Origin: an uncultured Pseudomonadota bacterium
GTDB taxonomy: Bacteria; Pseudomonadota; Gammaproteobacteria; Burkholderiales; SG8-39
Length of the DNA: 64,000 bases
Reading direction: 5' to 3'
Assembly (NCBI GenBank): GCA_903834835.1
Contig: CAILKO010000052.1
Span: 22,653 to 86,652 of the forward strand
Below are positions 28,563-37,043 of the stretch, piece after piece. Under the pieces are notes generated by a model. That model saw nothing but the letters and a program-made list of their open reading frames with translations. It did not search any database and had not been told where the DNA came from. Positions within the stretch are counted from its first letter, which is position 1. Every line of letters starts with the position of its first letter. The position numbers and the translations under genes are program-made.

Positions 28563-29543
28563 ATGCACACCATTAAAGCGGTCTACCACCCGAACCCGAG
28601 ACTTCTCCCCATGACCGAAGGCGCGGTCGGTGTCGAGGGCTATCGCATCGATCTCAGTTTCGGCGGCGCGGCCGAGATGCATGGCCGCCATCTGAAGGAA
28701 AACGCCTTCGACGTGTTCGAGTTCTCGATCTCCAACCTGTTCATCACCAAGGACATGCCCGAGCGCGCGCACCTGCGCTGGCAGGCGATCCCCATCCACC
28801 TGATGCGCTGCGACTTCTTCTACGACCTGCACGTGCACCAGGGCTCGGGCATCCGCAGCTTCGCCGATCTGAAGGGCAAGACGGTCGGGATCCCCGACTT
28901 CCAGATGACCGCCGGGGTGTGGCTGCGCATCATCCTGCGCAAGCTCTACGGCATCCAGGCGCAGGATATTTCGTGGGTGAACGGCCGTCCGGCGAGCCAG
29001 ACCCATGGCGAGGGTGTCGCGCAGGATCTCGCGCCCGGCATCCGGCTGCGCCGCCTGCAGGAGCACGAGCGCCTCGACGACCTGCTGCACCGGGGCGAGA
29101 TAGACGCCGCGTTCGCGGATGCGATCAGCTGCCGCCTCACGACGGGCAACGGCGTCGAGCGCGTGCCGCTCGCGGTGACGCGCCAGATGTGCGCCGAGCT
29201 CTACGCGAAGACGGGTCTGCGCCCCGTGAACCACGTGCTGCTTATCCAGCAGGCGCTCGCCGATGCCCACCCCGCGCTGCCGATGCAGCTCTTTGACGCG
29301 ATGGAGAAGTCCAAGCAGATCGCCTACCGGCGCATGCGCGAGAGCGCCGATACCTTCCTCATGTTCCCCGAGCTCTACCTCGCCGACAACGAAGCCGCGT
29401 TCGGCGCCGATCCCTATCCTTCCGGTCTGAAGGCGAACCGCCCGGTCATCGAGGCGATCCGCGAGGAACTGCTGCTCGAACGCCTGATCCGCAATCCGGT
29501 GGGCATCGACGGCCTGTTCCACCCGTCCACGCTGGGAACCTGA
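28563..29543 (+). CDS. 4,5-dihydroxyphthalate decarboxylase-like protein (periplasmic-binding-protein fold)
   Basis: A 326-residue cytoplasmic protein without a signal peptide but with the type 2 periplasmic-binding fold. GKTVGIPDFQMTAGVWLRII near residue 105 and the late PYPSGLKANRPVIEA are close to the pattern of 4,5-dihydroxyphthalate decarboxylases. The absence of any export signal argues against a transporter role. Many relatives of this family are misannotated as ABC binding proteins, and the true substrate here may be another aromatic acid. It lies downstream of the SDR on the same strand. Confidence 0.65.
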   Translation: MHTIKAVYHPNPRLLPMTEGAVGVEGYRIDLSFGGAAEMHGRHLKENAFDVFEFSISNLFITKDMPERAHLRWQAIPIHLMRCDFFYDLHVHQGSGIRSFADLKGKTVGIPDFQMTAGVWLRIILRKLYGIQAQDISWVNGRPASQTHGEGVAQDLAPGIRLRRLQEHERLDDLLHRGEIDAAFADAISCRLTTGNGVERVPLAVTRQMCAELYAKTGLRPVNHVLLIQQALADAHPALPMQLFDAMEKSKQIAYRRMRESADTFLMFPELYLADNEAAFGADPYPSGLKANRPVIEAIREELLLERLIRNPVGIDGLFHPSTLGT

Positions 29544-29590
29544 AAAGCGGCGCGAGCGCGCGCATGCCCGCGCCCGGCTATCATTGGCGC

Positions 29591-30436
29591 ATGCCCACTA
29601 GCACACCTCCCGCCGCGCCGCGCCGCGCCTACAAGCTGGATGCCCACGACACCCTGCGCGGGCTGGGCGAGCTCGGCAGCGGCGTGATGAACGAGGCCAC
29701 CGGCTGGTGGCGGGCGCTGCTGTTCAGCGCGAACCTGCTCGTCACCGGCCTCTCGCCGTCCGCCTACGATGCGCGCGCCCGCACGGTGGCTGCGCAGCAG
29801 ATCCGCTTCTCCGCCTGGCAGGTTCTGGGCAGTTTCACGCTCGCCTGCGCGCTGCTCTCCTATGTCCTCGTGCGGATCACGATCCGCGCCGCGGCCGACT
29901 ATGGCGTCGCCGAATACGCCCAGCAGCTCGTCATGAGCGTGCTCGTGCTGGAACTCGTGCCGCTTGCAGCGGCGCTCTTCGTCGCTCTGCGTTCGGGCGC
30001 CGCGATTGCGACCGAGGTTGCCATGTTCCATATCGGCGGCGAGCTCGACCGGCTGGTCGAGGACGGGGCGGACCCGCTGCGCCACGAGCTCATGCCGCGC
30101 GTGATGGGCACCATGGTCGCGGTGATGGCGCTCGCCTTCGCGAACGGCGCGCTCGCGATGGCGATGCTCTACGTGGAGTCCTACGGTTTCTCGCCCTGGG
30201 GCGCGCAGGAATTCCTGCGCACCAGCGGCGCGGTCTACGGCCCGGCTGTCGTGTTCGGTTGCGTGCTGAAGACGCTGCTGTTCGGCGCAGCGGTCGCGGC
30301 CATCCCGATCAGCGAGGCGCTCGCCGCACCGCGCGACATGCGCCAAGTGCCGGTGGCGGTGCTGCGCGCGATGGTGCGCGTCATGCTCGCGATCGCGCTG
30401 ATCGAGGGTCTGTTCCTGGCGGCCATCTATGCCTGA
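29591..30436 (+). CDS. MlaE/YrbE-family ABC transporter permease
   Basis: A 281-residue membrane protein of the MlaE family, the permease part of MCE-type lipid transporters between inner and outer membrane. The body contains five to six hydrophobic segments and the family region AALFVALRSGAAIATEVAMF near residue 130. An upstream in-frame ATG at 29564 adds nine residues; neither has a Shine-Dalgarno, but TATCAT ends six bases before 29591. It overlaps the MCE-domain gene by eight bases. The usual MlaF ATPase gene is missing from this locus. Confidence 0.8.
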   Translation: MPTSTPPAAPRRAYKLDAHDTLRGLGELGSGVMNEATGWWRALLFSANLLVTGLSPSAYDARARTVAAQQIRFSAWQVLGSFTLACALLSYVLVRITIRAAADYGVAEYAQQLVMSVLVLELVPLAAALFVALRSGAAIATEVAMFHIGGELDRLVEDGADPLRHELMPRVMGTMVAVMALAFANGALAMAMLYVESYGFSPWGAQEFLRTSGAVYGPAVVFGCVLKTLLFGAAVAAIPISEALAAPRDMRQVPVAVLRAMVRVMLAIALIEGLFLAAIYA

Positions 30437-31427
30437 TCCGGCGCAGGCGATCGACGAGGCGCGCGGCAGCACATTCAGGGCGAAGCTGCTGCTCGCGCTG
30501 CTCGTGCTGCTGATCGGCGGATTCATCGGCTATGTGATGCTTGCGCGCGGCGTGTTCGAGTCGACGCAGAAGCTCGTGCTGATGGTGGAGAACGCCGAAG
30601 GTCTCTCGGTCGGTGCGGATCTCACCTACTCGGGCTTCGCGATCGGCCGGGTGCAGAAGATCGAGCTCGCCTCCGACGGGCGGGCGCGCGCCGAGGTGTC
30701 GGTGCCGAAGAGTCAGGCGCACTGGCTCACGGCGACGAGCGTGTTCACGCTCGAGCGCGGCCTGGTGGGCGCGGCGCGGCTGCGCGCCTTCACCGGCGAT
30801 CGCAGCGCCCCGCCGCTGCCCGACGGGGCCGAGCGCACCCTGCTGCGCGGCGATGCTGCCGAGGAAATCCCCATCGTGCTGAACGGCGTGAAAAGCATCG
30901 TGCAGAACATCGAGCGCATGACTTCGGCCGATTCCGATATCAGCGCGAGCATCGCCGCGCTGCGCGCGCTCGGCGAGAAGATGAACGGTCGCAACGGCGT
31001 GGTCGGCGCCCTCGTGGGCGACCGGCGCAACGCCGAGAAGGTCATGGAGGCGATCGCGAACGCCAACCGGCTGCTCGATTCGCTGAACGGCCTGTCGCAG
31101 AAGCTCGGCGGCACGCTCTCCACCGCCGAGCAGGCACTCAATCGCCTGGACCAGCGCCTGCTCAGCCCGGGGGGCGCCATGGACGAGGCGCAGAAGACGC
31201 TCGTCGAACTGAATGGCGCGATCGCCGAGGCGCGCACGAGCCTCAGGCGCGTGGACGGCGTGCTCGCCGACGCTCAGAAGATTTCCGCCAACGCCGCCGT
31301 GGCAAGCCAGGACCTCGACCTGCTGCGCGCCGAGGTTGAAAACAACCTCAGGAAGATCGGGTCCCTCGTGAACGAGATCAATCGCAAGTGGCCGTTCGCG
31401 CGCGAGACGGAGACACCGCTGCCGTGA
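30429..31427 (+). CDS. MlaD-family MCE domain protein
   Basis: A 332-residue protein anchored by one N-terminal transmembrane helix (residues 20-40), followed by an MCE domain (about 48-125, with NAEGLSVGADLTYSGFAIG) and a long helical, coiled-coil-like C-terminal part (about 155-320). This is the architecture of lipid-shuttling MlaD/PqiB relatives with one MCE domain. It sits between the permease and a lipoprotein, with overlaps at both ends (ATG inside mlaE; GTGA shared with the lipoprotein), so the three are surely co-translated. Confidence 0.85.
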   Translation: MPDPAQAIDEARGSTFRAKLLLALLVLLIGGFIGYVMLARGVFESTQKLVLMVENAEGLSVGADLTYSGFAIGRVQKIELASDGRARAEVSVPKSQAHWLTATSVFTLERGLVGAARLRAFTGDRSAPPLPDGAERTLLRGDAAEEIPIVLNGVKSIVQNIERMTSADSDISASIAALRALGEKMNGRNGVVGALVGDRRNAEKVMEAIANANRLLDSLNGLSQKLGGTLSTAEQALNRLDQRLLSPGGAMDEAQKTLVELNGAIAEARTSLRRVDGVLADAQKISANAAVASQDLDLLRAEVENNLRKIGSLVNEINRKWPFARETETPLP

Positions 31428-32080
31428 GACGCGCCGCCCTGCCCGGCTGTCTGATCGTCGCCTGCCTCCAGTTCGCCGGTTGCGCGGCTACGCCGCCGGC
31501 CGACTGGCAGCTCGGCGCGCGCGACGGCCTTGCGAGCTACCAGAGCGCCTACTTCGGCGGCAGTTCGCGCGCCGCGGCGGGTGCGCTGCAACTCGCCCGA
31601 CGGGAGCTCTCCGCAACCGGCAGACCGGCGCTCGTCGCCCATGCCGAACTCTATGCCTGCGCGCTGCGCGTGGCCGCGCTCGATTTCGACGAGTGCCCGG
31701 GCTTCCTCGCGCTCGCGGCCGATGCGGCGCCCGCTGAACGCGACTATGCGCGCTACCTCGCCGGCGACTGGCGGGACCTGCAAACCGCGGCACTGCCTGG
31801 CACGGCGCAGGCCGCGATCCAGGGCGGCAGCGCGGCGCTTGCCGGCATCGCCGACCCGGTGTCGCGCCTGGTCGCCGCCGGCGCGCTGCTGCGCGCAGGG
31901 CGCATGACGCCCGAGGGCATCACCCTCGCCATCGACACCGCCTCGGCCCGGGGCTGGCGCCGGCCGCTCCTCGCCTGGCTCGGCGTGGCCCTCGCGCGCG
32001 CCGAAGCCGCCGGCGACGGACCAGCGGCCGCGCAACTGAAACGTCGCATCGCACTGGCCGCCGAATCCGCATTGCAATGA
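31424..32080 (+). CDS. Predicted lipoprotein of the MCE transport operon
   Basis: A 218-residue protein starting at GTG 31424, which shares its bases with the MCE gene stop (GTGA). The N-terminus is a lipoprotein signal with a lipobox LQFAGC (Cys at about residue 17). The mature part is Ala-rich and helical, TPR-like in character, with no recognised domain. Outer-membrane or periplasmic lipoproteins commonly accompany MCE permeases, so it is probably a partner of the two upstream genes. The start in the ORF track is earlier and would bury the signal. Confidence 0.65.
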   Translation: MRRAALPGCLIVACLQFAGCAATPPADWQLGARDGLASYQSAYFGGSSRAAAGALQLARRELSATGRPALVAHAELYACALRVAALDFDECPGFLALAADAAPAERDYARYLAGDWRDLQTAALPGTAQAAIQGGSAALAGIADPVSRLVAAGALLRAGRMTPEGITLAIDTASARGWRRPLLAWLGVALARAEAAGDGPAAAQLKRRIALAAESALQ

Positions 32081-32129
32081 ATCCATCACCACAGCTTGAA
32101 CAGCCATGATCCAGGGGGGAGCAGCGCGC

Positions 32130-33101
32130 GTGGAACTGACAATGAACGAATTCATGGTGCCGGCGCAGGATGCCGGCATCGCGCTCTACCTGCGCAACAA
32201 GCACCCGCGCGGAACGGAGAATTTCGAGAGCACGAAGATTCTGCTGATGGTTCACGGGGCCACCTACCCCGCCTCGACCAGCTACGACCTCGCGCTGAAC
32301 GGCGTCTCGTGGATGGACCATGTCGCGCGCCAGGGCTACGACGTCTATTGTCTGGACCTGCGCGGCTTCGGCCGCTCCACGCGCCCGCCCGAAATGTCGC
32401 AACCTGCGGCAGACAATCCGCCGGTCGTGCGCACCGAGACGGCGGCGCGCGATGTCGCGGCGGCAGTCGATTTCATCCTCGCGCGCCGCGGCGTGGCGAA
32501 GCTCAACCTGCTCGGCTGGTCCTGGGGTACCGCGGTGACCGGGCTCTATGCCACGCGCCACAACGACAAGCTGGAGAAGCTCGTGCTGTACGCACCAGCC
32601 TGGGTGCGCACCGTGACCTCGCCGGTCGATCCGGGCTCGAAGCTCGGCGCCTATCGCATCGTCGAACGCGCGAGCGCTAAGAAGCGCTGGCTGAACGGGG
32701 TGGCCGAGGCACAGCAGGCCAGCCTGCTGCCCGCGGCCTGGTACCAGGCCTGGGAGGACGCAACCTTCGCGACCGACCCGGTGGGTGCGACGCTGACGCC
32801 GCCCGGATTGCGCGCGCCGAACGGCTCGGTGCAGGACCTGCGCGAATACTGGCTCTCGGGCCGACCCGTGTACGAACCATCGGAAATACGCGTGCCGGTG
32901 CTCCTCACGCACGCAGAATGGGATGTGGACCTGCCGAGCGCGCTGATGCACGCGTACTTCGCGCAGCTCGTCAATGCGCCCTACCGGCGCAGCGTCGAGA
33001 TCGGCGAAGGCACCCACATGGTGATGCTGGAGAAGAACCGCATGCAGCTCTTCCAGGCGGTGCAGCAGTTCCTGGACGAGCGCTATACCCCGGAATCCTG
33101 A
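32130..33101 (+). CDS. Alpha/beta hydrolase
   Basis: A roughly 323-residue alpha/beta hydrolase. The oxyanion region is VHGATYP near residue 42, the nucleophile elbow is GWSWGT near 130, the acidic residue is probably the Asp of EWDVDLP, and the catalytic His is in EGTHMVMLEKN near 297. GTG 32130 has GGAG eight bases upstream; an ATG at 32106 (eight residues longer, no ribosome-binding site) and an ATG at 32142 are alternatives. It follows the MCE operon on the same strand. The substrate (ester, lactone or ring-fission product) cannot be told. Confidence 0.8.
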   Translation: MELTMNEFMVPAQDAGIALYLRNKHPRGTENFESTKILLMVHGATYPASTSYDLALNGVSWMDHVARQGYDVYCLDLRGFGRSTRPPEMSQPAADNPPVVRTETAARDVAAAVDFILARRGVAKLNLLGWSWGTAVTGLYATRHNDKLEKLVLYAPAWVRTVTSPVDPGSKLGAYRIVERASAKKRWLNGVAEAQQASLLPAAWYQAWEDATFATDPVGATLTPPGLRAPNGSVQDLREYWLSGRPVYEPSEIRVPVLLTHAEWDVDLPSALMHAYFAQLVNAPYRRSVEIGEGTHMVMLEKNRMQLFQAVQQFLDERYTPES

Positions 33102-33110
33102 GGCCGCAGC

Positions 33111-33136
33111 GCGGGCGGGAATTCCTGCCCCGCCCG
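33111..33136. terminator. Hairpin between convergent genes, no T-tract
   Basis: GCGGGCGGG and CCCGCCCGC flank an eight-base loop between the alpha/beta hydrolase and DUF1993 genes. It could serve as a bidirectional terminator, but there is no U-run on either side. Confidence 0.4.
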
Positions 33137-33158
33137 CACGGCACCCCTCGCTTCCAAC

Positions 33159-33665
33159 TCAGGCGTTGTTCAGGAAGTGCCGCTTGCCGATTTCCACGCC
33201 CATATGACGGACGATGTTGTAGGCCGTCGTCACGTGGAAGTAGAAGTTCGGCATCGAGCGGTTCTGCACCAGCTCAAGACCAGTGAAAGGAACTTCCTTG
33301 TCGCGCATTTTCACCATGATGGTCCTCGCCTCGGCCGCGTCGATGTCGGCCTGCTTCGCCGCGTTCACCGCCGCCAGCGCCTTGTCGACCCGGGCGATGA
33401 GATCCGCGAGACTCTTCTCGCTGCTGCCGAGGTCCACAGGCTGCGTGCCCGAGAGCAGCGCGACGCAGTTCTTGGCGTGATCGGTGGCGATGCGCACCTG
33501 CATGGTGAAATCCAGCATGTCGGGGAAGAGGCGAAACCCCAGCAGCGTGGTCTCGTCGTACTTCTTCTCGGCGTAGTGCGTCTGCGCAAGCTGCAGAACG
33601 GCCTTCAGGCCGCCCAGCTGGCGCGCGAATACGGGAACGGAAATCTGGTACAGGGAAATCGACAT
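33159..33665 (-). CDS. DUF1993 family protein
   Basis: A 168-residue protein of the DUF1993 family, which has a DinB-like four-helix-bundle fold. The N-terminal MSISLYQISVPVFARQLGGL and the late HVTTAYNIVRHMGVEIGKRH are typical of the family. The start at 33665 follows a GAGGAGGAA site; the longer frame in the ORF track crosses into the divergent methyltransferase. Function is unknown. It is convergent with the hydrolase and divergent from the predicted methyltransferase. Confidence 0.85.
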   Translation of the reverse strand: MSISLYQISVPVFARQLGGLKAVLQLAQTHYAEKKYDETTLLGFRLFPDMLDFTMQVRIATDHAKNCVALLSGTQPVDLGSSEKSLADLIARVDKALAAVNAAKQADIDAAEARTIMVKMRDKEVPFTGLELVQNRSMPNFYFHVTTAYNIVRHMGVEIGKRHFLNNA

Positions 33666-33753
33666 CGTGGTTCCTCCTCGCTGAATGGGTCTGCCGGATC
33701 CGGCAGACCGGGGCGAAATTGAACCACAGATCCCAAGCCGGCAGCGCGCCCCG

Positions 33754-34572
33754 ATGAGCCATCCGCTGCTCACTGCCGAGACGCTCGGCGCGCTGCGCGA
33801 GGCCTTCGATACGGGCGCGCCGACCCTCGTCTGCTCGCTTGACCTGGAGCGCACGCGCGCCGCGGTGGCAGTCGATGCTGCGGGGTTCTCCTGGCAGGAT
33901 CGCCGCTATCCCTGGCCTGAGGTGCTCCGCCCGCGCACGGTGTATTACTGGACCGGCGCGGCTTTCGAGCCGATCGCGCGCTACGCCGGCGCGCTCATCA
34001 AGCTGGTCCCCACCGAGTGGGGCGCCCCCACCTTCGAGATCGACGGCATCAAGATGCTGCCCACCGCTAGCGTTTCGCCCTACGAAGACGCCAGGCGCAA
34101 GGTGGCCCTGATCCGGCCGCGTGGCAAACGGGTGCTCGACACCTGCGGCGGGCTGGGCTACTTCGCGGCCTGGTGCCTGGCGGGCGCCGTCGCGGAAGTT
34201 CTGTCCTTCGAAAAGAGCGCGGAGGTGCTCTGGCTGCGCACGCTGAACCCCTGGTCACCGCCTCCCGATGTGCGCCTGAGCCTGAAGCACGCCGACGTAG
34301 CGGCGGAAATCCGTGCGCTGCCCGAGGGTTCCGTGGACGCGATCCTGCACGACCCTCCGCGCTTCGGGATCGCCGGGGAACTCTATTCGCAGGCTTTCTA
34401 CGATCAACTCGCTCGCGTGCTGAAGCGCCGAGGAACGCTGTTTCACTACACCGGCACACCGAACAGACTCACTAGCGGGCGCGATGTTCCGCAGGAAGTC
34501 GCCACCCGTTTGAAGCGCGCGGGTTTCGACACGAGTCCGCGGGGCGACGGGCTGCTCGCAATCCGGCGCTAG
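33754..34572 (+). CDS. Predicted SAM-dependent methyltransferase (COG2521-like)
   Basis: A 272-residue protein with a Rossmann-type methyltransferase domain in its C-terminal two thirds: motif I VLDTCGGLGYFA near residue 125 and a catalytic-loop motif DAILHDPPRFG near 190. The DPPR tetrad resembles the DPPY/NPPY motif of methyltransferases acting on planar nitrogen. The first 90 residues form a separate, beta-rich region. Related archaeal and bacterial proteins are uncharacterised. The start at 33754 begins MSHPLLTAE and lies 88 bases from the divergent DUF1993 gene. Confidence 0.7.
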   Translation: MSHPLLTAETLGALREAFDTGAPTLVCSLDLERTRAAVAVDAAGFSWQDRRYPWPEVLRPRTVYYWTGAAFEPIARYAGALIKLVPTEWGAPTFEIDGIKMLPTASVSPYEDARRKVALIRPRGKRVLDTCGGLGYFAAWCLAGAVAEVLSFEKSAEVLWLRTLNPWSPPPDVRLSLKHADVAAEIRALPEGSVDAILHDPPRFGIAGELYSQAFYDQLARVLKRRGTLFHYTGTPNRLTSGRDVPQEVATRLKRAGFDTSPRGDGLLAIRR

Positions 34573-34641
34573 GCTGGCCGATTCGCTCCCGGCACCGGGT
34601 TTCCTCATCGGGCCTGTCCGGTTCTATGCCCCTGCAGTCCG

Positions 34642-34707
34642 GGCGAGGCCCGATCATCCGGTCCCGGCGAGGCCCGATCATCCGGTCCCGGCGAGGCCCG
34701 ATCATCC
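34642..34707. repeat. 24-bp tandem repeat, 2.75 units, covering the recQ stop codon
   Basis: GGCGAGGCCCGATCATCCGGTCCC begins at 34642, 34666 and 34690. The rightmost, partial unit contains the recQ stop codon (TCA at 34702). The other units lie beyond the recQ 3' end. Units are essentially identical, implying recent expansion. Confidence 0.92.
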
Positions 34708-36516
34708 AGCCAGCAAGCCGAGGATCGCCTCGCCGTAGCGCTCGAGTTTCTTCTGCCCGATGCCGTCCAGCGTGCCGAGCGCCTCGAGGGTATCCGGCCG
34801 CAGCGCCGCGATCGCGGCCAGCGTGCGGTCATGGAAAATCACATACGCGGGCACGCCCTGACTGCGCGCTTCGCCGCCGCGCCAGGCCTTCAGCGCGTCG
34901 AGCAGCGCGGCATCGGCAGCGGGCAGATCCGTCGCCGGGCCGCGGCGCTTCGTGCCTGAACGCTTCTTCTGCGCAACGCGGCGCAGCTCCACGCCGGTTT
35001 CGCCCTTCAGCACCGGGCGGCTCGCCTCGGTAAGTGTGAGCGCCCCATAGGCCTCGTGGTCGGGCCGCAGGAAACCGAGCGCGGTCAGCTGGCGGAACAC
35101 GCTGCGCCATTCGGAGTCATCGAGGTCCGCGCCGATGCCGAATACCGAGAGCTGGTCGTGGTTCCAGCTTTTGACGCGGTCAGTCGCCTTGCCGCGCAGC
35201 ACGTCGATGAGGTGCACCGCGCCGAAACGCTGGCCGGTGCGATAGACCGTGGAGAGCGCCTTCCTCGCCGCCTCGCCCGCGTCCCAGGTCTCGGGCGGCT
35301 CGAGGCAGGTATCGCAGTTGCCGCAGGGCGTGCTCGTCTCGCCGAAGTAATCGAGCAGACGCACGCGACGGCAACCCGCGGTCTCGCACAGGCCGAGCAG
35401 CGCATCGAGCTTGGCGACCGACACGCGCTTGTAGTCCTCGCTGCCCTCGGACTGATCGATCATGCGGCGCTGCTGCACGACATCGCCCAGGCCGTAGCTC
35501 ATCCAGGCATCGGCCGGCTCGCCGTCGCGACCGGCGCGCCCGGTCTCCTGGTAATAGCCCTCGATGCTTTTCGGCAGATCGAGGTGAGCGACGAAACGTA
35601 CTTCGGCCTTGTCGATGCCCATGCCGAAGGCGATGGTCGCCACCATCACGATGCCCTCCTCGTCCTGGAAACGCGCCTGGTGGGCGCTGCGCGTTTCCGC
35701 GTCCAGACCGGCGTGATAGGGGAGCGCCTTGATCCCCTGTGCGGCCAGAAAGGCCGCGGTTTCGTCCACCTTGCGGCGCGACAGGCAGTACACGATGCCG
35801 GTGTGGCCGTAGTGCGCGCCGCGGATGAAGGCGAGCAGCTGCGCGCGCGGCTCGGCCTTGTCGACGATGGTGTAGCGGATGTTCGGCCGGTCGAAGCTCG
35901 ACACGAACACGCGCGCCTCATCGAGCGCGAGCCGCGCGATGATCTCGGCGCGCGTCTGGGGATCGGCGGTCGCGGTGAGCGCGATGCGCGGCACCTGCGG
36001 GAAGCGCTCGTGCAGGATGGAGAGCTGCAGATACTCGGGGCGGAAGTCGTGCCCCCACTGCGACACGCAGTGCGCCTCGTCGATGGCGAAGAGCGCAAGC
36101 TCGGCCTCCTCGAGGAGGGACAGCATGCGCGGCATCACCAGCCGCTCGGGCGCCACGTAGAGAAGATCGAGCCCCCCCGCGGCGAAGCTGCGTTCCACCG
36201 CAGCGGCCGCGCGCCCGTCTAGCGAGGAATTGAGAAAGGCGGCACGCACGCCAAGCTGCTCGAGCGCCGTGACCTGGTCGCGCATCAGTGCGATGAGCGG
36301 CGAGACCACGAGCGCCGTGCCCGGGCGCAGCAGCGCGGGCAGCTGATAGCAGAGCGACTTGCCCCCGCCCGTGGGCATGAGGACCAGCGCGTCGCCCCCG
36401 GAGACGAGGTGCGAGACGATCGCCTCCTGAGGCCCGCGGAAGGCAGGATGGCCGAAGGTGCCGCGCAACAGCTCGAGCGCGCCGCCCGCGGCGGCGGATG
36501 GTCCCTGCATCGCCAT
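34702..36516 (-). CDS. recQ: ATP-dependent DNA helicase RecQ
   Basis: A 604-residue RecQ helicase, a 3'-5' DNA unwinding enzyme of recombination and fork repair. It has Walker A (GGGKSLCYQ near residue 46), the DEAH box ([14 protein letters not shown] near 143), a helicase C domain with GRAGRDG near 332, the four-Cys zinc site of the RQC domain (CETAGC...CGNCDTC near 375-400), a winged helix, and one HRDC domain at 540-600. Length matches the E. coli protein. Its start overlaps the upstream yaiI-like gene by one base (TGATG). Confidence 0.95.
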   Translation of the reverse strand: MAMQGPSAAAGGALELLRGTFGHPAFRGPQEAIVSHLVSGGDALVLMPTGGGKSLCYQLPALLRPGTALVVSPLIALMRDQVTALEQLGVRAAFLNSSLDGRAAAAVERSFAAGGLDLLYVAPERLVMPRMLSLLEEAELALFAIDEAHCVSQWGHDFRPEYLQLSILHERFPQVPRIALTATADPQTRAEIIARLALDEARVFVSSFDRPNIRYTIVDKAEPRAQLLAFIRGAHYGHTGIVYCLSRRKVDETAAFLAAQGIKALPYHAGLDAETRSAHQARFQDEEGIVMVATIAFGMGIDKAEVRFVAHLDLPKSIEGYYQETGRAGRDGEPADAWMSYGLGDVVQQRRMIDQSEGSEDYKRVSVAKLDALLGLCETAGCRRVRLLDYFGETSTPCGNCDTCLEPPETWDAGEAARKALSTVYRTGQRFGAVHLIDVLRGKATDRVKSWNHDQLSVFGIGADLDDSEWRSVFRQLTALGFLRPDHEAYGALTLTEASRPVLKGETGVELRRVAQKKRSGTKRRGPATDLPAADAALLDALKAWRGGEARSQGVPAYVIFHDRTLAAIAALRPDTLEALGTLDGIGQKKLERYGEAILGLLAG

Positions 36517-36968
36517 CAGGCCGCGCCTGCGCGCGCGAGCAGGCGGTCGAGCTGTCCGGCGAAACGCTTGCGATCCGCCTGGCTGAAGGCGGACGGGCCG
36601 CCCGTCTGCACGCCGCTGCCGCGCAGTTCGTCCATGAAATCGCGCATCACCAGCCGCTCGCGTATCGTCTCCGGCGAGACGAGTTCGCCGCGGGGATCGA
36701 GCACCGTCACCCCCTTGGCGATCGCGTCCGCCGCAAGCGGGATGTCTGCCGTGATGACGAGATCACCCGGCTCGGCCTCGGCGACGATGCGGTTGTCGGC
36801 CACATCGAAACCGCGCGGCACCTGCAGCGCGCGGATATAGATCGAGGGCGGCGTGCGCAGCGCCTGATTCGCGACCAGCGTCATGTGCACCTTCGCGCGC
36901 TCGGCCGCGCGGAACAGGATTTCCTTGATCGGCGCCGGGCAGGCGTCCGCATCGACCCAGATTTTCAT
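36516..36968 (-). CDS. YaiI/YqxD family protein (DUF188)
   Basis: A 150-residue protein of the UPF0178/DUF188 family, with a PIN-like fold. Conserved acidic residues are visible in WVDADACP at the N-terminus, in DNRIV near 58 and in [10 protein letters not shown] near 70. Members are thought to be nucleases, but no activity is firmly assigned. It is the first gene of the pair with recQ. A copy of the 22-bp palindrome lies 53 bases upstream of its start. Confidence 0.92.
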   Translation of the reverse strand: MKIWVDADACPAPIKEILFRAAERAKVHMTLVANQALRTPPSIYIRALQVPRGFDVADNRIVAEAEPGDLVITADIPLAADAIAKGVTVLDPRGELVSPETIRERLVMRDFMDELRGSGVQTGGPSAFSQADRKRFAGQLDRLLARAGAA

Positions 36969-37021
36969 GACGCGAGTTTCGCACGCCGGGCGGGGAATCC
37001 CGCGGCCAGGGTCGAAGATAA

Positions 37022-37043
37022 ATAGTAACGCATATGTTACTAT
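37022..37043. repeat. 22-bp palindrome, copy 3 (ATAGTAACGCATATGTTACTAT)
   Basis: The inverted repeat overlaps the stop codon of the photolyase gene (CTA at 37040-37042 on the plus strand) and lies 53 bases upstream of the yaiI-like start. One central base differs from the consensus. Confidence 0.92.

Noticed and set aside
34642-34707. Short repeat array as a CRISPR
   Set aside because: Head-to-tail tandem units without spacers and no cas genes.
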